Shown: positions 7,070 to 17,136, counted from the first letter of the stretch. The stretch: DNA of 64,000 nucleotides from Hymenobacter sp. PAMC 26628 (GCF_001562275.1 NZ_CP014304.1:620001-684000), one strand, 5' to 3'. Notes: generated from the letters alone by a model not told the origin. Numbers and translations are program-made.

Positions 7070-10000
7070 TTAATTGAGGATGACCAATTTTTCAAATTTG
7101 GAAGCCGTGGCGCGGTCGCGTTGGGCCCGCACGTTCACCCGGTACACGTACACGCCGCGCGCCAGCTGGTCGTTGAACTCATCGCGCCCGTCCCAGCTGA
7201 TGCTTTTCTGGTGTGGCTCGCTGTTGATGACGGTGGCCGTGAGGGTGCGCACGAGCTTGCCCGACACGGTAAAGATTTGCACCTGCACGTCGAGGTCGTC
7301 GCCCTCGCGGTTCTGGTCAAAGTGAAACGTAGTAGCGCTGGCAAATGGATTGGGGTAGTTGAGCACATGCGACAACGCCAGCTGCTCGGTGCGGGCCACC
7401 ACGAACTCAATCTCGCGCTCCGTCGAGTTATTGTAGGTATCCCAGGCCTTCAGTTTCAGGGTGTGGGGCCCCACCGCCAGGTCCTTGTACAGGTACTTTA
7501 CCTGCCCCGACCGGAAGTCGTCGACCTTGCCCACGTAGGCGTCGTTGAGCACCGTGAGGCCGGCGGCGTTGCCGTCAAGCACGGCCGTAATCTCGTGCCC
7601 AATGCCCGCGCCGGTGGTGTTGATGCCCGAGTTGTCGCTCAGGTTGGCCAGCAGCGTGGTGTTCTGCCCCGTGAGGCCCCCGAAGGCGAAGGTTTCGCTG
7701 TCCATGAACAAGGCCACGGCCGGCGGCACCGTGTCGCGGGCCGTACCGGTGGCCGCGCCGCCCACCGGCGGAGCCAAGCGGCCGGCGGCGTCGGTGCCCT
7801 TGCCGCCGTCGGCGGTATTGCTGAACGCGTAGAGGCTCACCTTGCCGGGCCCCACGTTGTAGCTGATGTCCTTCGGTACCACGAAGCGCAGGCTAAACTG
7901 GCCGTTCACGACGGTGGCCTGGCCGCTGTAAATCACGCTCTCCTGCACTTGGATGGGCTTCGGTCCATCGGCGGGGTTGTTGGCCACTTTGTTGCCCAGC
8001 GTCAGCACCGTGGCGGGCTTGTCGTACACCGTCACCTGGGCCGTGCCGCTGAAGCCAGCGTTTAGGGCCCCGGCGTTCAGCACGCGGCCGTGTAGGCGCA
8101 CCGGGGACAAGGCCTGGAGGGTGGGCGGCGCGGCGCCGCCGCCCACATATTGCTTGTTGAGGCTGTCAATCTGCACCGTCTGCCGCGGGTAGGCCAGCGT
8201 CATACTGGGGTCGCCGAGCAGGGTGTAGTTGCGGTTGTTGAGCACACCGGCCTGGCCGGGGCCCGGGTAGGCGTTTTTGGCCAGCATGGTCACGGTGCCC
8301 ATGGCGGGCATTTTGCCGCCGGGCAGGGGCTGGAACACGTTGTTGTAGAAGGCAGAGTTCAGGCCGTAGTTCTGGCCCGCTTCCACTACGCGGGTGGTGG
8401 TGAACAGCCCGATGGCACCGCCGCCGTTGGCGTTGTCGGTGAGCACCTGCTCGCCGGCCGACGTGAAATCGGGGTTGTCGTAGGTGCTCAGGTCGCAGGT
8501 GCCGGTCACCATAAAGGCCAGCTTGGCGCTGTTTTGCAGCGCCAGGGCTGTGGCGTTGGTGAAAATCTGGTCGTTCGACAAGCCCGTGGGGCCCCCGTGG
8601 CCGAGGTAGTTAATCAGCAGCGAGCCGCCTTCGAACGACTCGTCCACGGCCTTGTTCATTTCGGGCGAGCGCAGGCCGGCCGCCCCCGATACCTGCGGGT
8701 ACAGGTCGAGGTACACCTTGTGCACGTTGTAGGCGGGGTAATTGGCCTGGATGCCGGCCGCCAGCGGCTCCGAGCCGCCGCCTACAAACAGGTCGCCGTT
8801 GCCATCGTCGGCCCACAGCGACAGGCGGTTGCGCCACTTGCCGAAGCTGGCCGGAGCGTCGTAGGCAATCAGCTTGTCCACCATTAGGCGGGCGTTGTCG
8901 GCGTTGGCGGGGCTGCCCTTGGGGGCCCGCACCGGCAGGCGGCCCACCCCCACGTCCTGCACCTCGGTGCCGGTGGGGTTCTCCGACCACTCGCCCTCGT
9001 TGTCGTCAAGCAAGGCGTAATAGTCTTCGGATGAGTAAGTTACCGTGCTGCCGTAAAACTGCGTCAGCGACTCGCGCGACTCGTAGGTGGGCACGTAGTT
9101 CTGGTTGGCGCGGTCGAAGTCGGCGTCGGAGCGGAACGGGGCCCGGCTGGCCCACCACGCGGGCTCCTGGTTCTTGTCGTTGTAGGGGCTCGATTTGTAG
9201 TCAAACGACGCATCGCCGAACAGCAGCAGGTGCTGGAGCTTGCCCGCGGGGGCCCTATCGTACACCTGCTTCATGAAGTCGCGGATGGCTGTGGCGTCCT
9301 GCCCGCCCGATCCGAACTCGTTGTACACTTCCTTGGTCGTAGCCACGGCCACCTTTAGGCCGTCGTAGGTGCGGCGGTGGTCGGCCAGCCGGTTGGCCTG
9401 CGCGCGGAAGGCCGGGTAGGTCACAATCACCAAATCGTAGCTGCCGTCGAGGGCGTGCAAATCCTGGTTGGGCACTTTGCCGAAGGCCCGCACTTTGTTG
9501 GCAAACGCGCCGTCGGGCTGGAAGGCCACGTACTCGCGCAGCGTATCGGTGGCGGCCGCAAACGTCCCGGCAGCGTCCAGGGCTTGGGCCACGGCGTGGC
9601 GTGGGTTGGTCACGTCCCACACCGCGGTGGCAGCGGTGGTGCCGGCCAGGGCAAAGCGCGTCACGGCTCCGGGCCCCACGCTGGCCAGCGACCGGAATTC
9701 CAGCACCGGCCCGCTCAGGGTGAGGCGGCGCTGGGCGTTGATTTCCAGGTAGTCGAGGTAGCCCACGCCCGTGCCCGACAGGCTATTAAACGCGAGGCCC
9801 ACGCTGAGGGCAGCGGCCGGCGCAGCAGGTAAAACCACCGGCAGCGTGGGCGTGGCCACGTTGGCCACCGCGTAGAACGACTGGCCGTTCACGGGGTTCA
9901 CCGCCACGGTGCCGACGTTGGCGCCGTTCAGCGTGGCCTGGAACTGGCTGCCGCTGAGGTCGGTGGCCGCCAGGGCCAGCGTCACCTGGGCCGTGGAACC

Positions 10001-11083
10001 GGGCACGAGGTCGGGCAAGCTGGTCGGCAAGTCAATCGTGCGCGTCAGCACCGACTGCGGCGAGAAGCTTTCGCCCAGCCACTGCCGGCCCGAGTGCAGC
10101 AGGTTCACCAGGTCGTGCTCGTAGAAGGCCCGCTCGTCGAACGTGCTGACGGTGCGCGTGGCCGCCGCGCCGGGGGCCCCCGCCGTGGCCACGCGCTGCG
10201 GGGCGCGGGCTGCGGCCTGGGTGGTCAGGAAGTAATAGGCCGTGTCGCAGTAGAAGTTGTTGCGGTGCCGGAACCGGCCGTTTTCGGCGTACCACGTGTG
10301 GGGCCCCGGCGCGTAAAACAGCAGGTACTCGTCGGCGTCGAAGGCATTGTCGGCATTGCCCACGAAGCGTACCGCGTTTTCCACCAGGTCGTCGGGGCGG
10401 TACGTCAGGTTGGCCTGGGGCAGCAAGCCTGCCGCGTTGCCGTAGAGGCGCAGGGCCTTGGGGTCGGTGGTGGCGGGGTTGAAGCCCAGCGTTTTCAGCG
10501 TGGCTTGGTCGATTTTGTAGACGCCGTTGGCTGGCACGCCCAGCTTGTACCAGTCGCCGGCGGCCAGCACCGAGTGGGCCGCGTGGGCCCGGGCCGTGCT
10601 GCCGCTGCCGCCGCGCGTTGCGCTGGGCTCGGCCAAGGAGTAGCTGTAATCAAAGGCCACCAGCCGCTCGGGCTGGCCGGTTTGGGAGTTGCGGCGGGCG
10701 GGGCGCAGGCTGAGGCGCGTGACGGGCAGCTTGGCCTCGGTACCCGTGCTGAGCTGCACCTCGGGCGCGGCCGGCAGCTTGCCGGCGTCGAGCAGCTTGG
10801 CGTCGGCCGCCGAAAACGCCTCGTACACCGGGTTCAGCAGCTCGCCCTGGCGCACGTCGCCGGCCAGCCGCTGGCTAAAAACCCCAATCTGCTCGTCAAA
10901 TGCCGCGTAAGCCCCCGCAAAGGTGGGCACCCGCTGCGGGGCCCGGCCGGTGCGAGTGGGCACCTCCGCGTAGCCGCCCCAGCGCAGCACCACGTGGGCC
11001 GTGGCGGGGCCCTGCGCCCGCGCCGCCGGGGTCCCCTTCCATCCCAATCCCACAAGCAGTAGTAAGAGAAAAAAACGCGGCAT
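7070..11083 (-). CDS. porU: Type IX secretion C25-family peptidase/sortase PorU
   Basis: This 1337-residue surface protein removes the C-terminal signal of T9SS cargo and links the cargo to lipopolysaccharide. After a signal peptide (LLLLLVGLGWKGTPAARAQ) comes a long beta-rich N-terminal region, then the gingipain-like C25 domain. I read the catalytic His as His829 in INYLGHGGPTGLSND and the Cys as Cys863 in FMVTGTCDLSTYDNP. The C-terminal part has Ig-like strands and ends in a FlgD/T9SS-like fold: NYPNPFASATTFHF near residue 1250, then VYRVNVRAQ. The length fits PorU. The ATG at 11083 was preferred over 11131 because it begins the signal peptide. It forms an apparent operon with porV. Confidence 0.93.
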   Translation of the reverse strand: MPRFFLLLLLVGLGWKGTPAARAQGPATAHVVLRWGGYAEVPTRTGRAPQRVPTFAGAYAAFDEQIGVFSQRLAGDVRQGELLNPVYEAFSAADAKLLDAGKLPAAPEVQLSTGTEAKLPVTRLSLRPARRNSQTGQPERLVAFDYSYSLAEPSATRGGSGSTARAHAAHSVLAAGDWYKLGVPANGVYKIDQATLKTLGFNPATTDPKALRLYGNAAGLLPQANLTYRPDDLVENAVRFVGNADNAFDADEYLLFYAPGPHTWYAENGRFRHRNNFYCDTAYYFLTTQAAARAPQRVATAGAPGAAATRTVSTFDERAFYEHDLVNLLHSGRQWLGESFSPQSVLTRTIDLPTSLPDLVPGSTAQVTLALAATDLSGSQFQATLNGANVGTVAVNPVNGQSFYAVANVATPTLPVVLPAAPAAALSVGLAFNSLSGTGVGYLDYLEINAQRRLTLSGPVLEFRSLASVGPGAVTRFALAGTTAATAVWDVTNPRHAVAQALDAAGTFAAATDTLREYVAFQPDGAFANKVRAFGKVPNQDLHALDGSYDLVIVTYPAFRAQANRLADHRRTYDGLKVAVATTKEVYNEFGSGGQDATAIRDFMKQVYDRAPAGKLQHLLLFGDASFDYKSSPYNDKNQEPAWWASRAPFRSDADFDRANQNYVPTYESRESLTQFYGSTVTYSSEDYYALLDDNEGEWSENPTGTEVQDVGVGRLPVRAPKGSPANADNARLMVDKLIAYDAPASFGKWRNRLSLWADDGNGDLFVGGGSEPLAAGIQANYPAYNVHKVYLDLYPQVSGAAGLRSPEMNKAVDESFEGGSLLINYLGHGGPTGLSNDQIFTNATALALQNSAKLAFMVTGTCDLSTYDNPDFTSAGEQVLTDNANGGGAIGLFTTTRVVEAGQNYGLNSAFYNNVFQPLPGGKMPAMGTVTMLAKNAYPGPGQAGVLNNRNYTLLGDPSMTLAYPRQTVQIDSLNKQYVGGGAAPPTLQALSPVRLHGRVLNAGALNAGFSGTAQVTVYDKPATVLTLGNKVANNPADGPKPIQVQESVIYSGQATVVNGQFSLRFVVPKDISYNVGPGKVSLYAFSNTADGGKGTDAAGRLAPPVGGAATGTARDTVPPAVALFMDSETFAFGGLTGQNTTLLANLSDNSGINTTGAGIGHEITAVLDGNAAGLTVLNDAYVGKVDDFRSGQVKYLYKDLAVGPHTLKLKAWDTYNNSTEREIEFVVARTEQLALSHVLNYPNPFASATTFHFDQNREGDDLDVQVQIFTVSGKLVRTLTATVINSEPHQKSISWDGRDEFNDQLARGVYVYRVNVRAQRDRATASKFEKLVILN

Positions 11084-11206
11084 AGAATAACGGCTAATGG
11101 GCCGGGCGGTTCCGGGGTGCGGCCCCAACACTGAGGGCCAATGCGGGGTTCGGGCCGGGGCCCTAACTGAAAGTGGCTGTTTTTATTGTGAAGCGGCGGC
11201 CGGCCC

Positions 11207-11932
11207 TCAGGCCCGCCGGGGCCCTACCACCGACAGCCCCACGTAGAGCAGCACCACCAGCGGCACGGCGGCCGCGTGCAGCCACAGCGTCAGGGCCCCC
11301 GCCAGTAGCAAAAATAGGTAGCGCTGCCGGTTGCCCACCAGGCCAAAGCTTTTGAATTTCAGCGCGAACAGCGGCAGTTCGGCCACCAGCAGGCCCGATA
11401 ACACCACCGTGAGGGCCAGCAACGCCCAGGGGTTCAAAATCAATTTATCAATGGCCGTGGGGGCCCCGGAATAAGCCGCCAGAATAAGTGGCAGCGAAGC
11501 CACCACGAGCGTGCAGGCCGGGGTGGGCAGGCCAATAAAGGAATTGGTCTGCCGGGTGTCGTTGTTGAACTTGGCCAGTCGTAGTGCCGAAAAAATCGTG
11601 AGGATAAACGCGGCCAGCGGCAGGTATTGGAGTCCGCCCACCAGCGGGGCGGCGCTGGCTAGCGCCGTGTTCAGCAGCATATACAAAATAGCCCCCGGCA
11701 CCACCCCGAACGATACCATGTCGGCCAGCGAATCCAAGTCTTTGCCGATGGGGGAGGACACGCGCAAGGCCCGCGCCACCAGCCCGTCGAGAAAATCTGC
11801 CACCGCGGCCAGGCCCACGAAGTAGGCCCCTACCACCAGGTTGTGCAAGCCGGGGGTGAAGACAAACGTCAGCGCCAGGCAGCCGCACAGTAAGTTCAGG
11901 CAAGTGAGGGCGTTGGGTATGTGCTTTTTCAA
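11207..11932 (-). CDS. pssA: CDP-diacylglycerol--serine O-phosphatidyltransferase
   Basis: This 241-residue multi-pass membrane enzyme makes phosphatidylserine, the precursor of phosphatidylethanolamine. The CDP-alcohol phosphotransferase signature DxxDGxxAR(8x)GxxxDxxxD reads ADFLDGLVARALRVSSPIGK then DLDSLAD, near residues 46-73. The N-terminus MKKHIPNALTCLNLLCGCLA is typical of bacterial PssA type II. About eight hydrophobic segments follow and the C-terminus is short. The start is an ATG immediately before the conserved lysine-rich N-terminus. It follows the MBL-fold gene (11994-12635) on the same strand. Confidence 0.92.
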   Translation of the reverse strand: MKKHIPNALTCLNLLCGCLALTFVFTPGLHNLVVGAYFVGLAAVADFLDGLVARALRVSSPIGKDLDSLADMVSFGVVPGAILYMLLNTALASAAPLVGGLQYLPLAAFILTIFSALRLAKFNNDTRQTNSFIGLPTPACTLVVASLPLILAAYSGAPTAIDKLILNPWALLALTVVLSGLLVAELPLFALKFKSFGLVGNRQRYLFLLLAGALTLWLHAAAVPLVVLLYVGLSVVGPRRA

Positions 11933-11993
11933 AGGGAAACGACGCGTTGTATATAATGCTCAGCGGGGGACGGCCTTGGGCCGCCAATATTTT

Positions 11994-12635
11994 TTACACC
12001 AGGTACGGGTTGCCCTGCCGCTCGGCCCCGATGGTGGTGCTGGGGCCGTGGCCGGGGTACACCACCGTTTCGTCGGGCAGCGTGAGCAGCTCGGCATCAA
12101 TGCTGCGCAGCAGGGTTTTGAGGTCGCCGCCGGGCAGGTCGGTGCGGCCGATGCTGCGCTGAAACAGCACGTCGCCGCCCACTACCTGGCCGCTGGGCGC
12201 GTGGTAGAACACCACGTGGCCCGGCGCGTGGCCCGGCGTAAAGCGCACTTCCAGCTCCGTTTCGCCGAAACGTACAGGCTCGCCGGCCGCCAGGGCCCCG
12301 GTAGGCTCGGCGGCCTGGTAGGCCCCGAAGCCGTAGGGCCCCGCGTAGCTGGCCACAGCCGCCAGCGTGGGCCGGTCGAGGTCGTGCACGAGCAGGGGCG
12401 TGCCGGGCCACGTGCGTAGCACGAAGGCGCAGCCCAGCACGTGGTCGATGTGGGCGTGGGTGAGCAGCACAGCGGCCACGGCCAAGTGGTTGTCGTCGAT
12501 GTACTGCTTCAGCTCGGCCTGCTCGGAAACGGTGTAGCAGCCGGGGTCCACGACGACACAGGCGCGGGTGGCCTCGTCGGTGAGGACGTAGGTGTTTTCG
12601 GAAAAGCCGTTGAAGGTGAAAGTTTTGAGGAGCAT
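11994..12635 (-). CDS. Metallo-beta-lactamase-fold hydrolase, glyoxalase II-like
   Basis: This 213-residue protein begins MLLKTFTFNGFSENTYVLTDE, followed by VVVDPGCY. The HxHxDH zinc motif is LLTHAHIDHVLG near residue 58, the second metal histidine is in FTPGHAPGHVVFY, the bridging Asp is in VVGGDVLFQ, and the last His is in VVYPGHGPSTT. These fit the hydroxyacylglutathione-hydrolase/persulfide-dioxygenase-like branch of small MBL proteins common in Bacteroidota; the substrate is not certain. The start is the ATG at 12635: the upstream 179 codons overlap the divergent oxidoreductase gene and are not real coding. A purely divergent 117-bp gap separates it from that gene. Confidence 0.88.
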   Translation of the reverse strand: MLLKTFTFNGFSENTYVLTDEATRACVVVDPGCYTVSEQAELKQYIDDNHLAVAAVLLTHAHIDHVLGCAFVLRTWPGTPLLVHDLDRPTLAAVASYAGPYGFGAYQAAEPTGALAAGEPVRFGETELEVRFTPGHAPGHVVFYHAPSGQVVGGDVLFQRSIGRTDLPGGDLKTLLRSIDAELLTLPDETVVYPGHGPSTTIGAERQGNPYLV

Positions 12636-12752
12636 GGCAAACGCGAAGAAGAAAAAAAGGCCGCCCGGCCGCCGCCCGGCGTCCGTCCGCAACGGCCCGG
12701 CAAAGTACGGCAGCGCTTCCGCGTTTGGCCCCGCTGGCTGTACCTTGCTGCT

Positions 12753-13853
12753 ATGACGGACTGCGACTTTTTGGTGGTGGGCCACGGCCTGGCGGGCGCC
12801 ACGCTGGCCGACGAGCTGCAACGCCGCGGCCACCGCGTGCTGGTGTACGACGCCGGCCGGCCCGATTCGGCCTCGCGCGTGGCCGCTGGCCTCGTCAACC
12901 CCGTGGCCGGCCGGCGCTTTGCCCTGGCCTGGCGCGCCGACGAGCTGATTCCCTACGCCACCGCCTACTATAGGGCCCTGGAGGCCCGGCTGGGGCAGGC
13001 CTTCTACACGGCCGCGCCCATCTTCAAAGTATTCGGCTCGGAAGAAGAGCAAGCGGCCCTGGTGGCCCGCAGCGCCAAGCAGCCGTGGGGCGACTACGTG
13101 GTCGAAATTCTCACCCACGACCCCGGCCTGCCTGGCGTGCTGGCCCCCCACGGCGGGGCCTGGCTGCGCCACGGCGGCTACCTGGCCGTGGCTGAGCTAC
13201 TGGCGGCCCTGGCCGCCGCGGGCGAAGCCGCCGGCTGGCTGCGGCGCGAAACTTTTGACTGGGCCCGGCTCGTTAGCGCCCCGGCCGGCGCCGCGCCGGC
13301 TTTTACTTACAACGATGCCGTGCGGGCGCGCCACGTGGTGTGCTGCGAAGGCGCCGAGGCCGTTAACAACTCGTACTTTAACTGGTTACCCATCACCCCC
13401 AACCAGGGCGAGGTGCTGGACGTGGAATGCGCCGGCCTGGGGGCCGAACAGGTGCTCAACCGGGGCGCCTACGTGGTGCCGCTCGGGGCGGGGCGCTTCC
13501 GCGTGGGGGCTACCTACCGCTGGCCGCCGTTTGCCGAGGGCCCCACGGCCGACGGCCGCGCCGAGTTGGAAACCCGCCTGGGGGCCCTCACCAGCGCACC
13601 GTTTGCGGTGGTGGGGCAGCGGGCGGGGGTGCGGCCCGCCGTGCGCGACCGCAAGCCGCTGCTGGGGCCCCACCCCGCGGTGCCGGGCCTCAGCTTCTGC
13701 GGAGGCTACGGCTCGAAGGGCGTGGTGCTGGCCCCGCGCTTGGCGGCGCTGATGGCCGACTGGCTCATGGGCCAGGCCGACCTTTGGCCCGAAGTGAGCT
13801 TGGCCCGCTATGGGGCCCTGTGGCCGGCCCCAGTGGCGGCCGCGGAAATTTAG
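12753..13853 (+). CDS. FAD-dependent oxidoreductase, DAO (glycine/D-amino-acid oxidase) family
   Basis: This 366-residue protein has an N-terminal FAD dinucleotide-binding motif, DFLVVGHGLAGATLADEL, and then the DAO-type segment SRVAAGLVNPVAGRRFALAW. Later FAD contacts are VVCCEGAEAVNN and, near the C-terminus, RDRKPLLGPHPAVPGLSFCG followed by GYGSKGV. The fold resembles the oxidase half of tRNA-modifying MnmC, but there is no methyltransferase half and the substrate is unknown. The ATG at 12753 stands directly at the FAD motif; the long upstream extension to 12441 overlaps the divergent hydrolase and is rejected. A poor -7-like TACCTTGC lies just upstream at 12741. Confidence 0.85.
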   Translation: MTDCDFLVVGHGLAGATLADELQRRGHRVLVYDAGRPDSASRVAAGLVNPVAGRRFALAWRADELIPYATAYYRALEARLGQAFYTAAPIFKVFGSEEEQAALVARSAKQPWGDYVVEILTHDPGLPGVLAPHGGAWLRHGGYLAVAELLAALAAAGEAAGWLRRETFDWARLVSAPAGAAPAFTYNDAVRARHVVCCEGAEAVNNSYFNWLPITPNQGEVLDVECAGLGAEQVLNRGAYVVPLGAGRFRVGATYRWPPFAEGPTADGRAELETRLGALTSAPFAVVGQRAGVRPAVRDRKPLLGPHPAVPGLSFCGGYGSKGVVLAPRLAALMADWLMGQADLWPEVSLARYGALWPAPVAAAEI

Positions 13854-13896
13854 CTTTTACGGCGGACTATTTTTCGCCTTTGTTCGTTCGCTGACT

Positions 13897-16800
13897 ATGA
13901 CAAACATTACTTTGGTTGGGAAAGCGGTGCGGGGCGTGTGCGCACTGGTGTTTTTGGTGGCCGCGGGGGCCCCGGCGCGGGCCCAAACGGCGCAGGAGCA
14001 GTTCGGGCGGGTGCGCATCCAGTACCACGACTTCCACTGGCAGCAGTACACCACCCAGAACTTCACGGTGATGTACTACGACGGCAACGAGCCCGCCGCC
14101 CGCCGTGCCGTGGACTATGCCGAGAAGGAGCTGCAGCGCGTCACGGCCCTCATCGGGTACTACCCGTACGCCAAAACCACCATCATGCTCTACAACTCGG
14201 TGGGCGACCTCCGGCAGAGCAACGTGGGCCTCGACCCGAACCCCGAAACCGTGGCCGGCGGCGATGCGCCCCTGGCCCGCATGAGCAAGGTGCAAATCGC
14301 CTTCACCGGCCTGCAAACCGACTACAAGCGCGAAATCAGCTTCCAGCTCACGCAGGTGCTGCTGAACGACATGATGTACGGCGGCTCGCTGCGCGAAGTG
14401 CTGCAAAGCAGCTACTTGCTGCAACTGCCCGACTGGTTCATCAGCGGGGCCGCGGCCTACGCCGCCGAGGGTTGGAGCGTGGACATGGACGGCTACATGC
14501 GCGACATGACGCGGCTGTACCCCAGCGGCAACCGCTCGGCGCCGTTCTTCATCCGCGACGCGCGCCTGTCGGGCCACAGCGTGTGGAACTACATCGCCGA
14601 GCGCTACGGCTACACCAGCATCCAGAACATCCTGAACCTGACGCGCATCACGCGCGACGCGGAAGTGGGCATCAGCTCGTCGCTGAACGTGCCGTATAAA
14701 ATATTCATGCGCGATTGGCTGGCTTACTACCGGGCCCTGAACGCGCAGCCGGCCACCGCCGCGCTGGCCCTGCCCGACGCCAAGTTCCAGGTGGGCGGGC
14801 GCAACCGCCGGGCCACCATTTATTCGCAGCCTGTGTTCAGTCCCAACGGCCAGCAGCTGGCCTACGCCGTGAACGAGCTGGGCCGCTACCGCGTGGTGGT
14901 GGCCCGCCGCGACGGCAGCCACCGCAACACCGTGGGCCGCGGCGGCTACAAAACCCCCGACCAGCAAGTAGAAAACCGCCTGCCGGTGCTGGCCTGGCGC
15001 GGCAACACCCAAGTGGCCGTGGCCGAAATGGCCCAGGGCACCATGACGCTGCACCTGCGCGACGCGACCGGCAACAACACGCTTGACCGCTTGCGCTCCA
15101 TCGTGACGTTCCGGCGGCCGGCTTCGCTGTTCAATACCTACGACCAGGTGCTGAGTATGAACTACTCGGCCGATGGCAAATCCTTGGCGTTTAGTGCCGT
15201 GCGGGGCGGGCAGAACGATTTGTACGTGCTGCGGGCCGGCAGCCGCCAAGCCGAGCAGCTCACCAATGACTTGTTCGACGACGCGCAGCCAGTATTCATG
15301 CCCGACGGCAAGAGCATCGCTTTTAGCTCGAACCGCTACCTCGATTCGCTGGGCCCGTCGCGGCCGGCCACGTTCGCCAACGTGGTGAACAACTACGACT
15401 TGTTTCTCTACCACCTCGACGGGCGCACCCTGCCCGTGGAGGTGCTGGCCAGCACCATCTCCAACGAAACCCGCCCCCGGGCCCTGTCCGACGACCAACT
15501 CCTGTACCTGGGCGAGGAGAGCGGCGTGCGCAGCCTCTACCGCTACACGCTCTCGACCAAGCAGCGCGACCGCCTGACGAGCTTCCTGCCCAACATCAGC
15601 GACTTCGACTACAGCCCCACCACTACGGCCCTGGCCATGGTGGCCCCCGCGCAGGCCCGCGACGTGCTCTACACCTATCCCAAGTTTGAGCTGCCCGGGG
15701 CCCTGCCCGCTGCCAAAACCGCCCGCCAGCAAACCTTGGAAGACCGCTCGGCGGCCCCTGTGGCGGCCGCGGCCAAAGCCGCGGCGCGGGCCAGCGCGGC
15801 CACCGATACCGCTGGGGCCCCCGGCACGCGCCGCACCCGCCGCAAGGCCAACGCAACGGTGAACACCAACGACTACGTGTTTGAGGAAGACGAGCCGGTG
15901 CGGCCCGTGGCGCGCGCGGCCGCCCGCCGTCCCGTGAATAAGGTGCTGCCCGAGGTGCCCCAGGTGACGGGGCCCTACCGCTACGACACGCGGTTTATGG
16001 CCGACAACATCACCACCTCGCTCAAGTGGGACCCACTGCTGGGCATCGGCTTGCAATTCCGGGCCCACCTGAACGACTTGCTGGAAAACCAGCGCATCGA
16101 CGCCGGCTTGTTCGGGCTATTTGACCTGCGTACCAGTAACATCAACGCCTCTTATACTAACCTCACGCACCGCGTCGACTGGACGATTGCTTACCAGAAA
16201 CAGGCGTATTTCTTTGACCTGCAAGACGGTAGCCGCTTTCGCTACGGCCGACACGAGGCGGCCGTGACGTTTGCCTACCCGCTCACCCACAACCTGAGCC
16301 TGCGGGCCGGCCCGCGCTACGAGAACCTCAACCGCACCCTTTCCAATAGCTTTTCCAACGCCCTGGACAACAACCAGAACTATGTGGGCTATAAGGCCGA
16401 ACTGGTGTTTGACAACTCCATTGCCACTGGGGTAAACATGTTGCGCGGCACCCGCATGAAGGTGGCCTTGCAGCAGCTGCAGGGCATCAACAACGCGGCC
16501 CTCAACTTCGGCAAGCTCACCGTGGACCTGCGCCACTACCAGAAGGTGCACCGCTCCATCATCTGGGCGAACCGGGCCAGCTATGGGCAATTCTTTGGGC
16601 CCAACCCCCAGTTTTTTCGCCTGGGCGGTATGGACAACTGGTTTTTTCCCAATTATAAGGACGACCGGGTGCTGTTCCAGCCCAACGTGCCGGTGCCCGA
16701 CCCCAGCCAAATCTTCAACCAGCAGTTCGTGACCAACCTGCGGGGCTTCGATTACAGCACCCGCACGGGCTCGCGCTACTTGTTGTTCAACAGTGAGCTG

Positions 16801-17136
16801 CGGGTACCCATTGTGCAGTATCTATCGCGGCGCCCCATCTACTCGGCCTTCCTGCGCAACCTCCAGTTCACGGGCTTTGTGGACGCGGGCACGGCTTACT
16901 CGGGTGGCAACCCGCTCAGCGTCGACAACTCGAACAACACCGTACCCTTCGGTGGCAACGGCAACCCATTCTCGGGCACCGTCACCAACTTCAGCAACCC
17001 GCTGTTGGTGGGTTACGGGGTGGGGGTGCGCACCACGCTCTTCGGTTTCTACGGCAAGGGCGACGTGGCCTGGGGCCGCGAAAACTACACCACCAACCCG
17101 CCCAAGTTTTACTTCACGCTGGGCTACGATTTTTAG
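13897..17136 (+). CDS. Large secreted propeller/outer-membrane barrel protein with degenerate peptidase domain
   Basis: This 1079-residue protein has a signal peptide ending ARAQ. A gluzincin-like N-terminal domain follows (about residues 30-300) with FQLTQVLLND where a peptidase of this shape would have HExxH, then LPDWFISGAAAYAAEGW. The middle holds PD40/TolB-like propeller blades, for example QPVFSPNGQQLAYAVNELG, QPVFMPDGKSIAFSSN and LSMNYSADGKSLAFS. A low-complexity Ala/Arg linker follows (about residues 615-685). The last 400 residues are a surface-antigen/BamA-like barrel ending in the aromatic YFTLGYDF. Predicted location is the outer membrane. Function unknown; the degenerate motif suggests a binding rather than a proteolytic role. 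A perfect terminator follows. Confidence 0.8.
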   Translation: MTNITLVGKAVRGVCALVFLVAAGAPARAQTAQEQFGRVRIQYHDFHWQQYTTQNFTVMYYDGNEPAARRAVDYAEKELQRVTALIGYYPYAKTTIMLYNSVGDLRQSNVGLDPNPETVAGGDAPLARMSKVQIAFTGLQTDYKREISFQLTQVLLNDMMYGGSLREVLQSSYLLQLPDWFISGAAAYAAEGWSVDMDGYMRDMTRLYPSGNRSAPFFIRDARLSGHSVWNYIAERYGYTSIQNILNLTRITRDAEVGISSSLNVPYKIFMRDWLAYYRALNAQPATAALALPDAKFQVGGRNRRATIYSQPVFSPNGQQLAYAVNELGRYRVVVARRDGSHRNTVGRGGYKTPDQQVENRLPVLAWRGNTQVAVAEMAQGTMTLHLRDATGNNTLDRLRSIVTFRRPASLFNTYDQVLSMNYSADGKSLAFSAVRGGQNDLYVLRAGSRQAEQLTNDLFDDAQPVFMPDGKSIAFSSNRYLDSLGPSRPATFANVVNNYDLFLYHLDGRTLPVEVLASTISNETRPRALSDDQLLYLGEESGVRSLYRYTLSTKQRDRLTSFLPNISDFDYSPTTTALAMVAPAQARDVLYTYPKFELPGALPAAKTARQQTLEDRSAAPVAAAAKAAARASAATDTAGAPGTRRTRRKANATVNTNDYVFEEDEPVRPVARAAARRPVNKVLPEVPQVTGPYRYDTRFMADNITTSLKWDPLLGIGLQFRAHLNDLLENQRIDAGLFGLFDLRTSNINASYTNLTHRVDWTIAYQKQAYFFDLQDGSRFRYGRHEAAVTFAYPLTHNLSLRAGPRYENLNRTLSNSFSNALDNNQNYVGYKAELVFDNSIATGVNMLRGTRMKVALQQLQGINNAALNFGKLTVDLRHYQKVHRSIIWANRASYGQFFGPNPQFFRLGGMDNWFFPNYKDDRVLFQPNVPVPDPSQIFNQQFVTNLRGFDYSTRTGSRYLLFNSELRVPIVQYLSRRPIYSAFLRNLQFTGFVDAGTAYSGGNPLSVDNSNNTVPFGGNGNPFSGTVTNFSNPLLVGYGVGVRTTLFGFYGKGDVAWGRENYTTNPPKFYFTLGYDF

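Noticed and set aside
7121..8065. Open frame antisense to porU
   Set aside because: Composition is a mirror of the coding strand with no start signal or motif; the porU frame has clear catalytic residues.
12441..12752. Upstream extension of the FAD oxidoreductase
   Set aside because: It overlaps the divergent hydrolase gene and lacks any family similarity; the FAD motif begins at the inner ATG.
13867..16068. Long minus-strand open frame of about 730 codons
   Set aside because: It is the antisense of the propeller/barrel gene. Low-stop antisense frames are expected at high GC; its His/Gly/Val-rich composition has no motif.
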